64,000 nucleotides of DNA. It comes from Atopsyche davidsoni (Eukaryota; Arthropoda; Insecta; Trichoptera; Hydrobiosidae). Of the stretch, positions 48,919-61,207 are shown one piece after another (the stretch's first letter is position 1; each line of letters opens with the position of its first letter). The stretch is taken from assembly GCA_022113835.1 (NCBI GenBank), contig JAILWY010000008.1:6421001-6485000 (forward strand), read 5' to 3'. The position numbers were made by a program, and so were the translations under genes. Under the pieces are notes generated by a model. The model did not search any database and had not been told where the DNA came from. It saw nothing but the letters and a program-made list of their open reading frames with translations.

Positions 48919-50059
48919 AAGTACAGTATAGTCTGTCCCATTTTAAATATAAAATGTAAATTAATGACATGTCCTTCAAGCTCATTAAAAATAAATGATT
49001 TATCTGTGAATATATTTCTTTGATTTTTTTTCTTATTGCTAATATATCTTTTACAAAATAAATATCAAAATGAATTGTTGGTTAAAACTTATTAGTTGGC
49101 AGTCTCTATCTTCAAGACACAATAATGAAATCAAAAATCCATCACAGTAGGATGCAGAGCTCATTTCTGTGTCCTGCTTGTGTGCCTGCTGCCGTCTATA
49201 GAATGATTGATTTGGCTTTTTCATCAACTACTGTCAATTATTCTTGATGAAAATAAATAATCCTCACTGACGTTTTGGAAATAGGATGCGCATTCACATG
49301 GCAGTATTACGGTGAACAGTAATATTAAATGCCAAGGAAACAGGTTGGCTAAACCGGTCACCAATAAATTAAAACACGTGGAAAAATCACAAAAGTATTT
49401 TATTTCAAATATTATATATTGTTTCATATAAATTATTAATAGTAAATTTAATATTTTAATAGGAAATAAAACGTGTAAAATAAAAATATTACATTGTATT
49501 ATATTACTGAATTGTGCATAAATATTAGTTCATTACAAATTAATAAAGAGCCATAGACACAATTTATTTAATGTTTAATTGTTTTTAGTTATAATTGATT
49601 GTCTATTATTCCATGGAATATCTGCCATGGCATTGCGAAAAAATGAGTGCTGAGCTGTAATTAATTACATTATATTTTTGTGGGGTTATTTGTATTACAT
49701 AGATGAATGAACACACATGAATTTTCATTTATTAGATGATTTGGTTTCTTGGGTGTTCGGTCTCAAGTTCAGGGATTTTCAGGGAGAAGATAGTCAGAGA
49801 CTAAGAATCCAAATCATGTTGAAATCCTGTACTTAAAAATTATGTTTTGATAAAAACGTGCACTTTATGCAGTTCAGTATGCTTTTGTACTAAAAAAATC
49901 AAAATTGGCTTTTATTTTTTTAATAACTACCGATCCTTAACAACATATTCATGTAGCCAATAAGGTTCTGATTGGTATACACGTCATCACCCATGCATAA
50001 CCTTGGTAAGAATCTCATTTTAGTTTTGATTTTTTGTTTTATTAATTCTATAAGAACTA
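48919..50059. other. intergenic region after copy D
   Basis: An AATAAA-containing 3' flank like those of the other copies. A degenerate foldback copy (about 49325-49430) contains GGTTGGCTAAACCGGTCACC and AAAAATCACAAAAGTATTTT. No gene is seen. Confidence 0.5.
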
Positions 50060-50420
50060 AAGCAAGCTTCAAAATTGAGCAATAAAAATTAAAATCAACA
50101 TTTAAATTTAATCACAGCTAATACAAAATATCCATCTGTTGAATTTTAAGCAAAATATCAATATCTCGTAAATTGTTGGAAATATGAAATAACTCAAAAA
50201 CATTTAATGAAATATTTCCAACATGTTCAATTTTAAATTTTTTTAAAAATTTTGAGATGGAATTACAAAAAACTATGATTAACTACTTTTCTTACATAAG
50301 CAGTAATAAAATTACAAAAACTTTTGCTTATCATTTAATGTGAAAAAATCTATCTGCTTACATGTTTTTCTTTTTATCATAAATCCAATATAATTTAACT
50401 ACATATAATAAATTTATTGC
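50060..50420 (-). pseudogene. relic of B-type intron 1
   Basis: Blocks such as CATCTGTTGAATTTTAAGC and TTCCAACATGTTCAATTTTA match intron 1 of copy B (44230-44400) and the relic near 46740. No B-type exon remains. This is the last trace of a minus-strand partner next to copy E. Confidence 0.55.
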
Positions 50421-50559
50421 ATTTAAACGGTTATACATTATAGTTGAATTTTTGTACCTTGAAGGCTAAGAATTATCTTGTGAAAGTTCTCTTTATGTTA
50501 TAAAAAGTTATATTTATTAATAAGATAGTAAAACATATTTCCCACACATAACAATACAC

Positions 50560-50820
50560 ATAAGAGATCTCCAAAGGGATTAACAGCACAGATGGCAATT
50601 TAAATCTGGGATCTTCTCTGCACCTTTCTCGGGGAAAATACCTTTTAGCGGTGCGCCCAAAACAATACACCGTCATAAAACATAGAATTCCCACTGCCAA
50701 TGTGCAGGTGGGCACTTAAAAAGGATAATTTCCCATAGCACACCTGCAAATATGCACGTGGGCACTTTAGCGCGTAAATCCCGACGATTAAGTAAGTCGA
50801 CGTCCGGTACAATGCATATC
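50560..50820 (-). mobile_element. inverted copy of the copy-A intron insert
   Basis: Read on the minus strand it begins GTACCGGACGTCGACTTACT and continues ATTTACGC...AAAGTGCCCA, ACGGTGTATT, CCGCTAAAAGGT. It parallels 35048-35300 (GTATCGGACGTCGTCTTACT and so on). It is inserted between relic B sequence and the promoter of copy E. Confidence 0.65.
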
Positions 50821-51191
50821 TCACTGGTACCATCTGTACGAGCATTAATGGAAAAATAATAGCATGATTTACTAATTTTTAAAATATACTACCATTTGTC
50901 TACTTACTAAAAAACACCGTACATAAAATATACGTTTATCAAAATGATTTTTTTATTATTTATATTTAAAACCAACCCTCGAAACATTATGTTTTAATAA
51001 TATTTCAGTATTTATTAAAATAATGGAGTAATTTGCAAATTTACTACCAATTTACTTCTTTCAAAAAATACACATTTATCATAATGATTTTTTTTTTAAT
51101 TTAAAACCAACTATCAAGACATGTGATAAGAATATTTCAGCATTTATCATTGTTAGTCCATCGCTAGCTCGGAAACTGTACCCTGCTTACA

Positions 51192-52540
51192 ATGGGGAAT
51201 GTGGTAAAAGTTATGGCACTTGTGTCAGTGCTTTATGTATTATCACTTCATATAGAACCCACTGAGTCTATAGGCATGAAGAACTTTGCATACCTGTTAA
51301 CTGACCTAGCATATTATATTATTACATGGAGTCTACGGTATATTTTTAAGAAATATAATTTTTAGAAATCTTCTACTTTAAACACTACTTGTTTTTGCTT
51401 TAAGGGAGATTACCTTGTCGATATTGAATCATTTGAAACATGTAAAGGACCCAAAAAAAATTCCATCGCCACCTCTTTCACAAATGTTGTCAGCAAGGGA
51501 CCTGGTAGGTCTTTTATTTATGGAAATACAACAGTTGAAGCGGAAGACGGACCTGCCCAGGTAAAATAATGAACAATATTTTTTTTGCCATTAAAGATTT
51601 AATAAATTGATTTACTCAAATGTTACATAAACTTTTACTTAATAATATGTTTGATAATGCCAACTCTGTTTGATAATGCCAACAAGAAAGGTTGGGGAAA
51701 CCGGTCATAAATAAAAATGAACATGTGGAAAATCACTCATGAATTTTATTCAAAAATATTAATAATATGTACTGTATTTAAATAGACTTTGATTTCAAGG
51801 TAGTCAAGAAAAATGCAAATACATGTATTATTCAGGGTAATTTGTATTGTTTTATACTGTTGCTGAAAATTACAATATGTTGATGAAATTTTCTTTGGTT
51901 TTTAAACATTCAACTTTATTTTGGAGTAACATAAAAATAGCGTTTGCACTGGTTATATGATAGAAGTTTATGTGTTTTTATTTTAGGGACGAGTGCGCTT
52001 TTTTAAGTGGGGCGGAACCCGCTATGAATCAATGGTAACATTTAATAGTGATAACATATGCGATTATGAGATACTAACGAAAGAGGTTTTTTCCAAATTT
52101 GTTTACCTCAATTCTTCTTGCAATGTGTAAAAATTAAGTTAAATATCTGATAACAATTTTAAAGCTAATGTAAATACCCAAATAGCTTGTGACCATGTAT
52201 CCTCTTTATATTTGTTGTTTACATGGGGAGTATTATAATTGAACCGGTCTGTTGTGGATACTTTAAAAATACTATCAGAGCATAATAAAAATTAAGTTTA
52301 AAACACAGTTTCACATTTTTCAATAAATATCTGTATAATTTTTTATAGAAAATAATCAAATTTTTATTTTAGGGAATAACAATCCTTGATGGACTCAACG
52401 TCTTAGAAATGAGTAAACTAATGATGGGTGATAAATTTTTTCATGGAAAATTTAAAATAGTACTAAGTTTTTTTACACGAAACGTCAATATTGTCTGCTA
52501 TTCTTGTATTATAAACTTTCTGGATCCTAAAAAAGTTTGA
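51192..52540 (+). pseudogene. small secreted protein, family copy E (splice-dead)
   Basis: All four exon bodies are recognisable, and exons 1, 2 and 4 are open. The first donor is lost (AACTTTGCATACC where the others have AACTTTGTAAGCATACC, a 4-base deletion). Exon 3 ends AATGTGTAAAAATTAAG instead of AATGTGAAAAAAGTAAG, which creates a stop and removes the second donor. A normal 188-aa product cannot be made. Intron 2 also holds a foldback insertion (about 51655-51765). Exon 4 is nearly identical to that of copy A. Confidence 0.8.
51655..51765 (-). mobile_element. foldback element copy in intron 2 of E
   Basis: TGATAATGCCAAC, GGTTGGGGAAACCGGTCAT and AAAATCACTCATGAATTTTA match the element at 9900-10095 in the opposite orientation. 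Confidence 0.7.
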
Positions 52541-52899
52541 AAGTACATTTAAGTTTGTATTATTTTAAATATTAAAGGTTAATTAATGACATGTCCTTCA
52601 AGCTCATTAAAAATAAAACTGTGAATATATTTCTTTGATTTTTTTCTGTTTTTTTACGTCTTCAAAAATCATCCATTCAGGAATTTCTTGATTTAAAACT
52701 CATTAGTCGGCAGTATCTATCTTCAAGACACAATAATGAAATCAAGAGTTCGTCACACTAGGAAGCATGCATTATTTCTGTGTCCCGCTTGTATGCACGC
52801 TGCCGGCTGTAAATGAATTGGTTTGGCTACTTCCTTAGCCACTGTCAATTTTTCTTGATTCTATTTTAAAAACACCAAAACTCTGCAAATAAGATAAAG

Positions 52900-53250
52900 T
52901 ACAAAAGCAATGCTTACTCATTTACTCTTGCCACCCAATTATTGTAATTCGTAAGAGCGTTGTACAGTACTTCATTAAATATTTTATGCATCAAATTAAA
53001 GACAAGGAAGCGGATACAGATGTCAATTTCAAAGCAGTGCTTTTGGTGATCTTTATGAAAATTTTGTATTTTTACGAGTGGACATTGTTGGTGAAACTTT
53101 GATTCAATACCAAAGACCAAGCAATAGATAAAAAAATATACTTTTTCTTAAAGCAAACCTGCTCCGATGAAATCAAAATAGTCGCATCCAGGAAAATAAA
53201 TAATCCTCACTGACGTTCTGGAAAAAGGATGCGCATTCACAGGGCAGTTA
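52900..53250 (-). repeat. repeat downstream of copy E with relic frame
   Basis: It contains a 68-codon minus-strand frame (52914-53120) ending YNNWVARVNE. The shorter sister copy lies at 46424-46745. I do not recognise the protein. It may be the tail of a gene duplicated together with the secreted family. Confidence 0.45.
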
Positions 53251-54850
53251 ATTTATTTGTAACTATATTACTAACTAGTATTTTAATGTAACAATTCTTA
53301 AATATTTAATTGTTATAAATTATTAAATTGTGAATAAGTATTAGTGCAATAGAAATTAATAAATAGCCATAGACACAATATATTTAATTGTTTTTGTTAT
53401 AAATGATTGTCTTTTATTCCAAAGTTGAATGATTTGCCATGGCATAGCAAAAAAAATGAGTGCTGAGCTGTAATTAATTACATTTTATTTTTGTGGGGTT
53501 ATTTGTATTACATAGAGAGGTATGATTTTTTAATTTATACTAAGGGACATCTTGTCGGTTGTTTAATTGCGGCAGTCCAGGTTTTATAAGTAATTTATCT
53601 GGTGTTAATAATATACATGACTGGTTACTTATCTTGCAGATCACAAAATTTCAGTTGAAAATTTTTGGATTATAAACTGTGTTTTTCAGTTTTAAAATGC
53701 CCGAGTGAGTTGCATATAATTTTTTTTCATTTGTGATGTATTGTTGTAAATATTTTTCATCATTCATTTCAGTCATTAGGCATGTGATATTGAATCGTAT
53801 TTTACTGGTTATGTTCACTAATTATCACAAAATAATCAAATATCATTTGTGTACTTTCATTTTAATTTGACAGTTTAATATTTTTGTTTTGTACTAATAA
53901 TCATGTTGAAATAAGTAATTTTGTATAAAACGCATTAATCCAATTACATATATCGACACTTAATTTTCCTGTCAGGTTTGAAATTGAACAGTCCAATAAT
54001 CAGTTAAGAGTCGACAGACCTTACTATTGAACACTACTATTAAATAAATAAGATAAACAGAGCCTGAATTTTTAACCATTTTTAATTTTCAATCTTGTTT
54101 TTATTATTTTCATCTGTTACAAATATATTGTTGCGACATGTTGAATGCGAAGAAAATAGCACCTCAACAATGCCACAAAACACAAGTGATCCTAAATCAT
54201 TGACTTAATTATAATTTAACTATGATTAATCAATATAATTTATGTAATCAACATCTATCAATTATCAAGTGGTTGTTTGTGATTACTTGAACAGTATTTT
54301 TTAAATCTCACCAAATGCACAGCATGAATTCATTGTCCCATTTATGAGTAACTAGCGGATATCCGGCGTGTGCTACTACACTAAATAAATAAATACATTT
54401 TACAACAAGGAAATTTTGTTCTTTATTAACTTTTTTATCTTAATTCTAGCGGATAAACAATATATTGAGTTTTTTCGGTAGGTGGGTAAACAAAGATTTT
54501 TCGGCTTTGATTTTGATTGTGGCTTCGATTAACTACGTGGCGATAGTTTTTTTACAGCAAGTCTTGTTCCGTTGCACAATTTAGGTGGATCTAAGTTGCG
54601 AATGAGCATCTAGGGTGAACCAACTTTTAAAGTTAAGATGTGTGAGTTCCAAAGAGTTAAAAAACTCTATTGGATAGTTGACTCTATTTTAAAACTTCGT
54701 TATACAGCAATGTTTTCGCAAAATTATTGTGGCTGTGCTGCTCGTTCTTCGGCATTTTTATTCAGTAAAATAAACACGTTGACCGTTTTAAAAATGAACA
54801 GCAAGATTTTGAACAGTTGGATATCATTTGTGAATACTGAAACCAAGAAT
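53251..54850. other. no supported gene
   Basis: AT-rich intergenic sequence. From about 54350 the text resembles transposon flank (CTAGCGGATATCCGGCGTG), probably the degraded end of the Helitron fossil that follows. Confidence 0.4.
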
Positions 54851-55413
54851 TCAGCAGACAGCTTCATTACCATGCTCCATGGTGGTGGTAAATCCTCCAT
54901 CCTGTGGCTTTCGTCGTCTGTATTTCAGATATCCATCCTCACCAGTTTGAGTTTCATTTATCAAATCGGGTGGATATCTTTTCGTGCATTTGCCGTCATT
55001 CATATTTAATGCTCCGCATGGGCCGTGAATCATGTTCTTGCAGACAATAGATTCCAACAATTCTTCTTGTAGATTGTAGTCAGCAGATATAAAACTATCA
55101 ATTTGAGCTGGAACAATTTTTACTTTCAGCCAAATTAGAATATGAGCAGGCGGTAAACTCCGTTTTTGCCATTCAATCACCTATATGTCCACGTCAAATA
55201 CCTCAAAGCATATGTCAAAGTATCTTGAGCATACTCATGCATATGTCTTGGGGTTCCAGTATACGAAGCAGGAAGTATGCACATTTGACCAATGTTGGCA
55301 GCGTTTCCATCATCTTTGACACGCAATTTCTTTTGGTTCACCCGGAATGTACAGAAGCCGCTCACTTTCAATTTTGGCGTACATGTCAACAATGTACTGA
55401 TGAAACACTTCAC
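54851..55413 (-). mobile_element. Helitron Rep/helicase fossil
   Basis: On the minus strand, 55413-55177 encodes DDGNAANIGQMCILPASYTG and PRHMHEYAQDTLTYALRYL. Then 55180-54851, in another frame, encodes a WQKRSLPPAHILIWL stretch, NMIHGPCGALN, GKCTKRYPPDLINETQTGEDG and YLKYRRRKPQDGG. These are characteristic segments of the N-terminal part of the Helitron replication protein, in the right order. The region between the two parts is deleted and the frame shifts. No helicase domain is seen. Confidence 0.85.
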
Positions 55414-55659
55414 GGCATTTTAAAATGTGATTGAATTGTTGGGCTCTTATCATAATGCGATATGCATAATAATCTATAGATGAGACTTGTAATACGAATA
55501 TTTTTGTTTAATAGATTTTTTCCCATATAAAAACAGACAAACTCATTATGATAAAACTCTCTGTTGTGAATGACAGATAGTGATTTTGTTTTATGCGCGA
55601 TCTTCACAATGTTCTTTTTTCAAATTTTTTGCGAGGAACGATCTTGACTTTACAAATGT

Positions 55660-55865
55660 TAAAAATTTTTGTATGGAAAATGTCGAAAATCAACTTAATT
55701 AATAGACCGAATGTATTTAATGTATTGTTTTAATAGTCACAAAGATTCTTCGTATTATTGCCTTTCAAATGAAACCGGTTTGGGGCACATCGGTTCGATG
55801 GTTTCAAAGCCTATGACGGACACACAAACATCTTTTGTGTTTTATATATAGATAGATAGATTTAG
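55660..55865 (+). mobile_element. LINE-tail-like repeat
   Basis: GTATGGAAAATGTCGAAAATC, CTTTCAAATGAAACCGGTTT, then TTTGTGTTTTATATATAGAT with TAGA repeats at the end. It is the best match to the two units at 38145-38680. Confidence 0.6.
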
Positions 55866-56581
55866 ATTACTACCAATGAGTAATGAGCTCTGAAAATTAT
55901 ATTATCATGTATACATATGTAAACGACTCGATTTAGATTTTATTTATAAAAGTTGTATTTTAACCCTTTGAACTCTGGACTTTTTTTTTAAATTTAACAA
56001 TGTGAATACGTCCGAATGGCACCAATTACTTTGCAAAACTGACAAAAAGTGTTTATACCTGCTTTAATACGCACCTAGACTTCTTATAGGGTAAACAATA
56101 AAAGGAGTTATAAAGGAATTTACCATGTCGACAAATTGTCGCCAACGGAATAGAAAGGATTAATGGTTGAATGTAGTATTAAAAAAGTAATGGTGAAGTA
56201 CACTTATTGTTAAATTGTAATTTGCTTGTAAAAGATTGCCTATTTTCTGAGAAAAAAAAGTAGTGAGATAACAATTTTGTCACTCTAATTGACAATTTTT
56301 TAACTAAATAGCAAGTAAACCAAAAGTTTATTAGAGACTACTGAGTATACATCGTAAGAAAAGCTTTCTAAAATGACCTCGTTAAATTATTTTGACAATG
56401 CCATTTATATGATGAAAGAGATCTTACTATTTGTGAAAAACCAGTTGTTAATATATAAAAAGAAAATAATCTATGATGTCGTTATCATGAGTGGAAATAT
56501 TTTTATTCATATTGCAGGAGAAGTATCGCTTGTCCCGATACAGGGCTGCCGTGCAAATGTCCAAGAAAATTAAATTCCCCC
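55866..56581. other. upstream of the microtubule-protein gene
   Basis: AT-rich sequence. TATTGCAG at 56511-56518 is a probable acceptor before the start codon, so a non-coding first exon is likely upstream. It is not located. Confidence 0.4.
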
Positions 56582-58197
56582 ATGTCTGCCCCTCCCACTC
56601 CCGCAGTCCCCACGCAGATGGGTAAGAAGTGCTGCTGTTGCGCCAAGAAAAAAAAGGTATGTTTTCTTGTTCTGAGAGTTCAATTACAGACTGACTAGTA
56701 TCTTGTGAAGTGTTAGTCAATTGAATATTAAAACATTATTAGTTTTGACACTAATTAATAATAAATATGAGATGTTAAATAAAAAAGGTTTATCTCGATG
56801 CTAGTATATATGTATATATTTTTGAATAAAATACTTGAGTGATTTTCCACATTTTTGTTTTTATTAGTGACCGGTTTCGCCAACCTTTCACGTTGGCATT
56901 ATCAAACAGAGTGAGATTTTATATAATAATAAGCAATTAGGTGAACAATTGTTAGAGGGAGAGGTTGTTGGAAAGAGAGAGAATGATTATATGTAAACAC
57001 AAAATAGGTAACATGAAAATATAATTGGTGTTTTCAGAAGTATTGTCAGCCCCCGCGACCTGAATCGTATGCACCACGTACACAGTACACAAGACCATGC
57101 CAGGCTATGGAGAAGGGCACTATCTACAAACTGTCCTACCCTGGCTGTGATGGGCCTCAGCCACGCAGCAGCCCTATCATCCAGCCCGGCAACCTTACTA
57201 AGTCCTGTGGGCGCATGTCCGGGGACACCGTGCAGAAGGTATCCACTCTCCTTGGGTAATAGGCCAGTGTCAGTATCCACAGGAGGCCAGCGACTATACT
57301 ACAGGCATTGACACTGTCCGCAGCTGTCGTACTTGCCCGTGTGCGCGCTGCCCGCAGACTTAGTGCTGCCGTGTCACCACGACTTAACAGGCAAAGGACC
57401 CATGCAAGATCTCACCACACAGAAGCATGACTACGTTCCCAAGAATGTAAACCGCACTCTCCCCATTCGTCCTATCATGCAGATTATGATGTCTACCTGT
57501 CCCATCGAGGGTAACCGATTTCACCTTAGTTCTTTTCTTAGCTTACCAGTAATAATAGATTGTATTGTAGTGAAAATCAATAACTTACTAGTACTTGTAA
57601 GTCCTCCTATTAGAAGTTTCTCAAATATCAAGTCAGAATACTTTATCATTAAGATACATATTTCGTTAATAAACCTCATGTCGAGCCATTTTAACATTTT
57701 GAAAATTACTATAAAAAATCAAAACTGATCTGAGCCTCGGTCATATCCCAACAGACAAAACAATTCAAAGGCTGTCATATCCGTGTCCGGGGAATCAAGC
57801 CCGAGCACAGCCTTACCGCCCTATAGTGACGTACAAACGCCCCAATGCCCGCATGGAGTGTGCCACCGTCCAGAAGCTTAGCTATCTGCCCAACGCGGTC
57901 CGCCCCAAGTGGATCCCTCCGTGGGCCCTGAAGCCGGTCTACGTGAGGCCTTGCACGGTCATGGAAGGGATGACCATTCAGAAATCCAGTTACATTCCTC
58001 CAGGGGTGGAATGCGGCGATGACTATGACTGTTGCGGGGCTGACTGCAATAAAGGTATTTTGTAATATTGACAGTTTGGTGAATGAGGGAAGGGAACAGA
58101 TAAAGAGTAATGTTCCTATATTTCAGGTTGTCAATGTCCTGTATCCATGGCTTGCAACGTAATCGGGGGTCAAACGTATCCGAGAGCTGCAGTCTGA
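56582..58197 (+). CDS. SAXO/MAP6-type microtubule-stabilising protein
   Basis: Five exons: 56582-56656, 57038-57238, 57324-57510, 57755-58054 and 58127-58197, phases consistent, giving 277 aa. The N-terminus has the KKCCCCAKKKK cluster. Six Mn-type modules follow (TIYKLSYPG, TVQKLSYLP, TTQKHDYVP, TIQRLSYPC, TVQKLSYLP, TIQKSSYIP), spaced by proline-rich linkers. The C-terminus is cysteine-rich. In SAXO proteins such modules bind inside ciliary or flagellar microtubules, so a role in the sperm axoneme or in sensory cilia is expected. The start was chosen because the upstream ATG at 56556 hits a stop after 22 codons. AATAAA lies about 170 bases after the stop. Intron 1 holds a foldback element. 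Confidence 0.88.
56820..56912 (+). mobile_element. foldback element copy in intron 1 of the SAXO-type gene
   Basis: TGAATAAAATACTTGAGTGA, GTGACCGGTTTCGCCAACC and GGCATTATCAAACAGAG match the left arm of the element at 9900-10095 almost base for base. The right arm is missing. Confidence 0.8.
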
Positions 58198-59040
58198 AAA
58201 TTGTCTTTGAATGTGTTAATTGTATCATTCTGTCAAATTGATTGTTGATATGTTTTGCTATTATGCAATGCTCTTTTTAGGCATTGCGTATTATAGTTTA
58301 TATGATAATGTTATTTTTTAAAAATGGGTATGTTTTTAAAAATTTGCAACTTTTCTTATGTGCTGGAATAAACTTTTTAACATCTTTGTTTTTTGCAATA
58401 AAAACAATTTTAAACAATATTATACATTTATTTTGATAAAAGCAGTGAACGCTTGTGGGAAAATCAGCATTTCATTAGAGATTATGAATGCTTTGATATT
58501 TTTAAAAATAGATTAACTTATTTAAATAAATCAGTAGCTAATTGTATGAAACAAAAACTGCTAATTTATTTTAAACATATTTAATTAAAATATTGGGTAT
58601 ACTTAAGTATAAAAGAATAAATAAGCATTCATAATTATAATTTTTCTTTCAATGGAACTTTCATAATTATAGTAAGCTTCTTACTTTTACTTTTGGGTGA
58701 TTTCACCATTTTGATTTCATTATTATTTTAGACATTTTTTCAGGGGTATATATAATATAATGTAAATGTGTTATTTTTCAAAAAGCTTTTACGAAGAAGA
58801 CCAGATAGCAGTATTTAAAAATGCATGTGCGATGAGAAAACTGACAATGTTTTTACACTTAGTTTAACATTATCAAAAGAATATATTATTTGATATGAAC
58901 CCGAGAAGAAAGCCTTATATTTAAAGCTATGCCACGTGTTAGAATTAGACAACAGGGAACAATGTGTTTTCAAAACTTTATTTTGATATTAAAATAAAAT
59001 CATGTTTTATAGTTAACGAAACAAATATATATATCTTCTG
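58198..59040. other. intergenic region between convergent genes
   Basis: 3' flanks of the SAXO-type gene (plus) and DIMT1 (minus). It has AATAAA at 58367-58372 for the former and, on the minus strand, at 58982-58977 for the latter. No other gene is seen. Confidence 0.6.
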
Positions 59041-60736
<1,696 letters not shown>

Positions 60737-61207
60737 GATTAATACTTTTTTTTAAAGAAATCGGGTGTAACTATCAACACATTTAATTAAACAAACGTCA
60801 AATAAAGTTAGGTTAATATTTAGGCATGCTTGCTTGTATTACTGTCAAACACACAGCTATCTATGATACCAGTGTTGCAAGTTTATCTTTTCCACTTAAG
60901 CGCCCCACACACGTAGTAAAAAATTGACGTCTCGTTCAACAAATTAAATGGTGTAGCTACGAGTATATACCAGTGAATATTGGCGGAACTTAATGAGAAC
61001 TACTGATTATGGCTACACTATTGTTCAATTTGTTGAACGAGACGTCAATTTTTTACTACGTGTGTGGAGCGCTTTAGATATTTTTTTAGTAGCCATATAA
61101 TTTTATTTTTTTTCGTTTCATTACAATGGCAACATTAAGTACAAATGTCAGTTCTCCTTCGCGGTCGTGACAGCGGAGACCTGTCTACCGTGTTTTAAGC
61201 CAAAAAT
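60737..61207. promoter_or_regulatory. DIMT1-TRMO bidirectional promoter
   Basis: A 471-bp spacer between two start codons pointing apart must hold both promoters. I see no certain TATA box. A 175-bp miniature transposon occupies the middle. Confidence 0.6.
60899..61073. mobile_element. Harbinger-like miniature inverted-repeat element
   Basis: The terminal inverted repeats begin AGCGCCCCACACACGTAG on the left and AGCGCTCCACACACGTAG on the other strand. They continue through AAAAAATTGACGTCTCGTTC and ACAAATT, more than 45 bp with few mismatches. TTA flanks both sides (60896-60898 and 61074-61076), the 3-bp target duplication typical of PIF/Harbinger. It is 175 bp with no coding capacity. Confidence 0.9.

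Noticed and set aside
57333..57728. 131-codon open frame in the SAXO-type gene
   Set aside because: Its first part is exon 3. The rest simply reads past the donor at 57511 into intron 3 until a stop.
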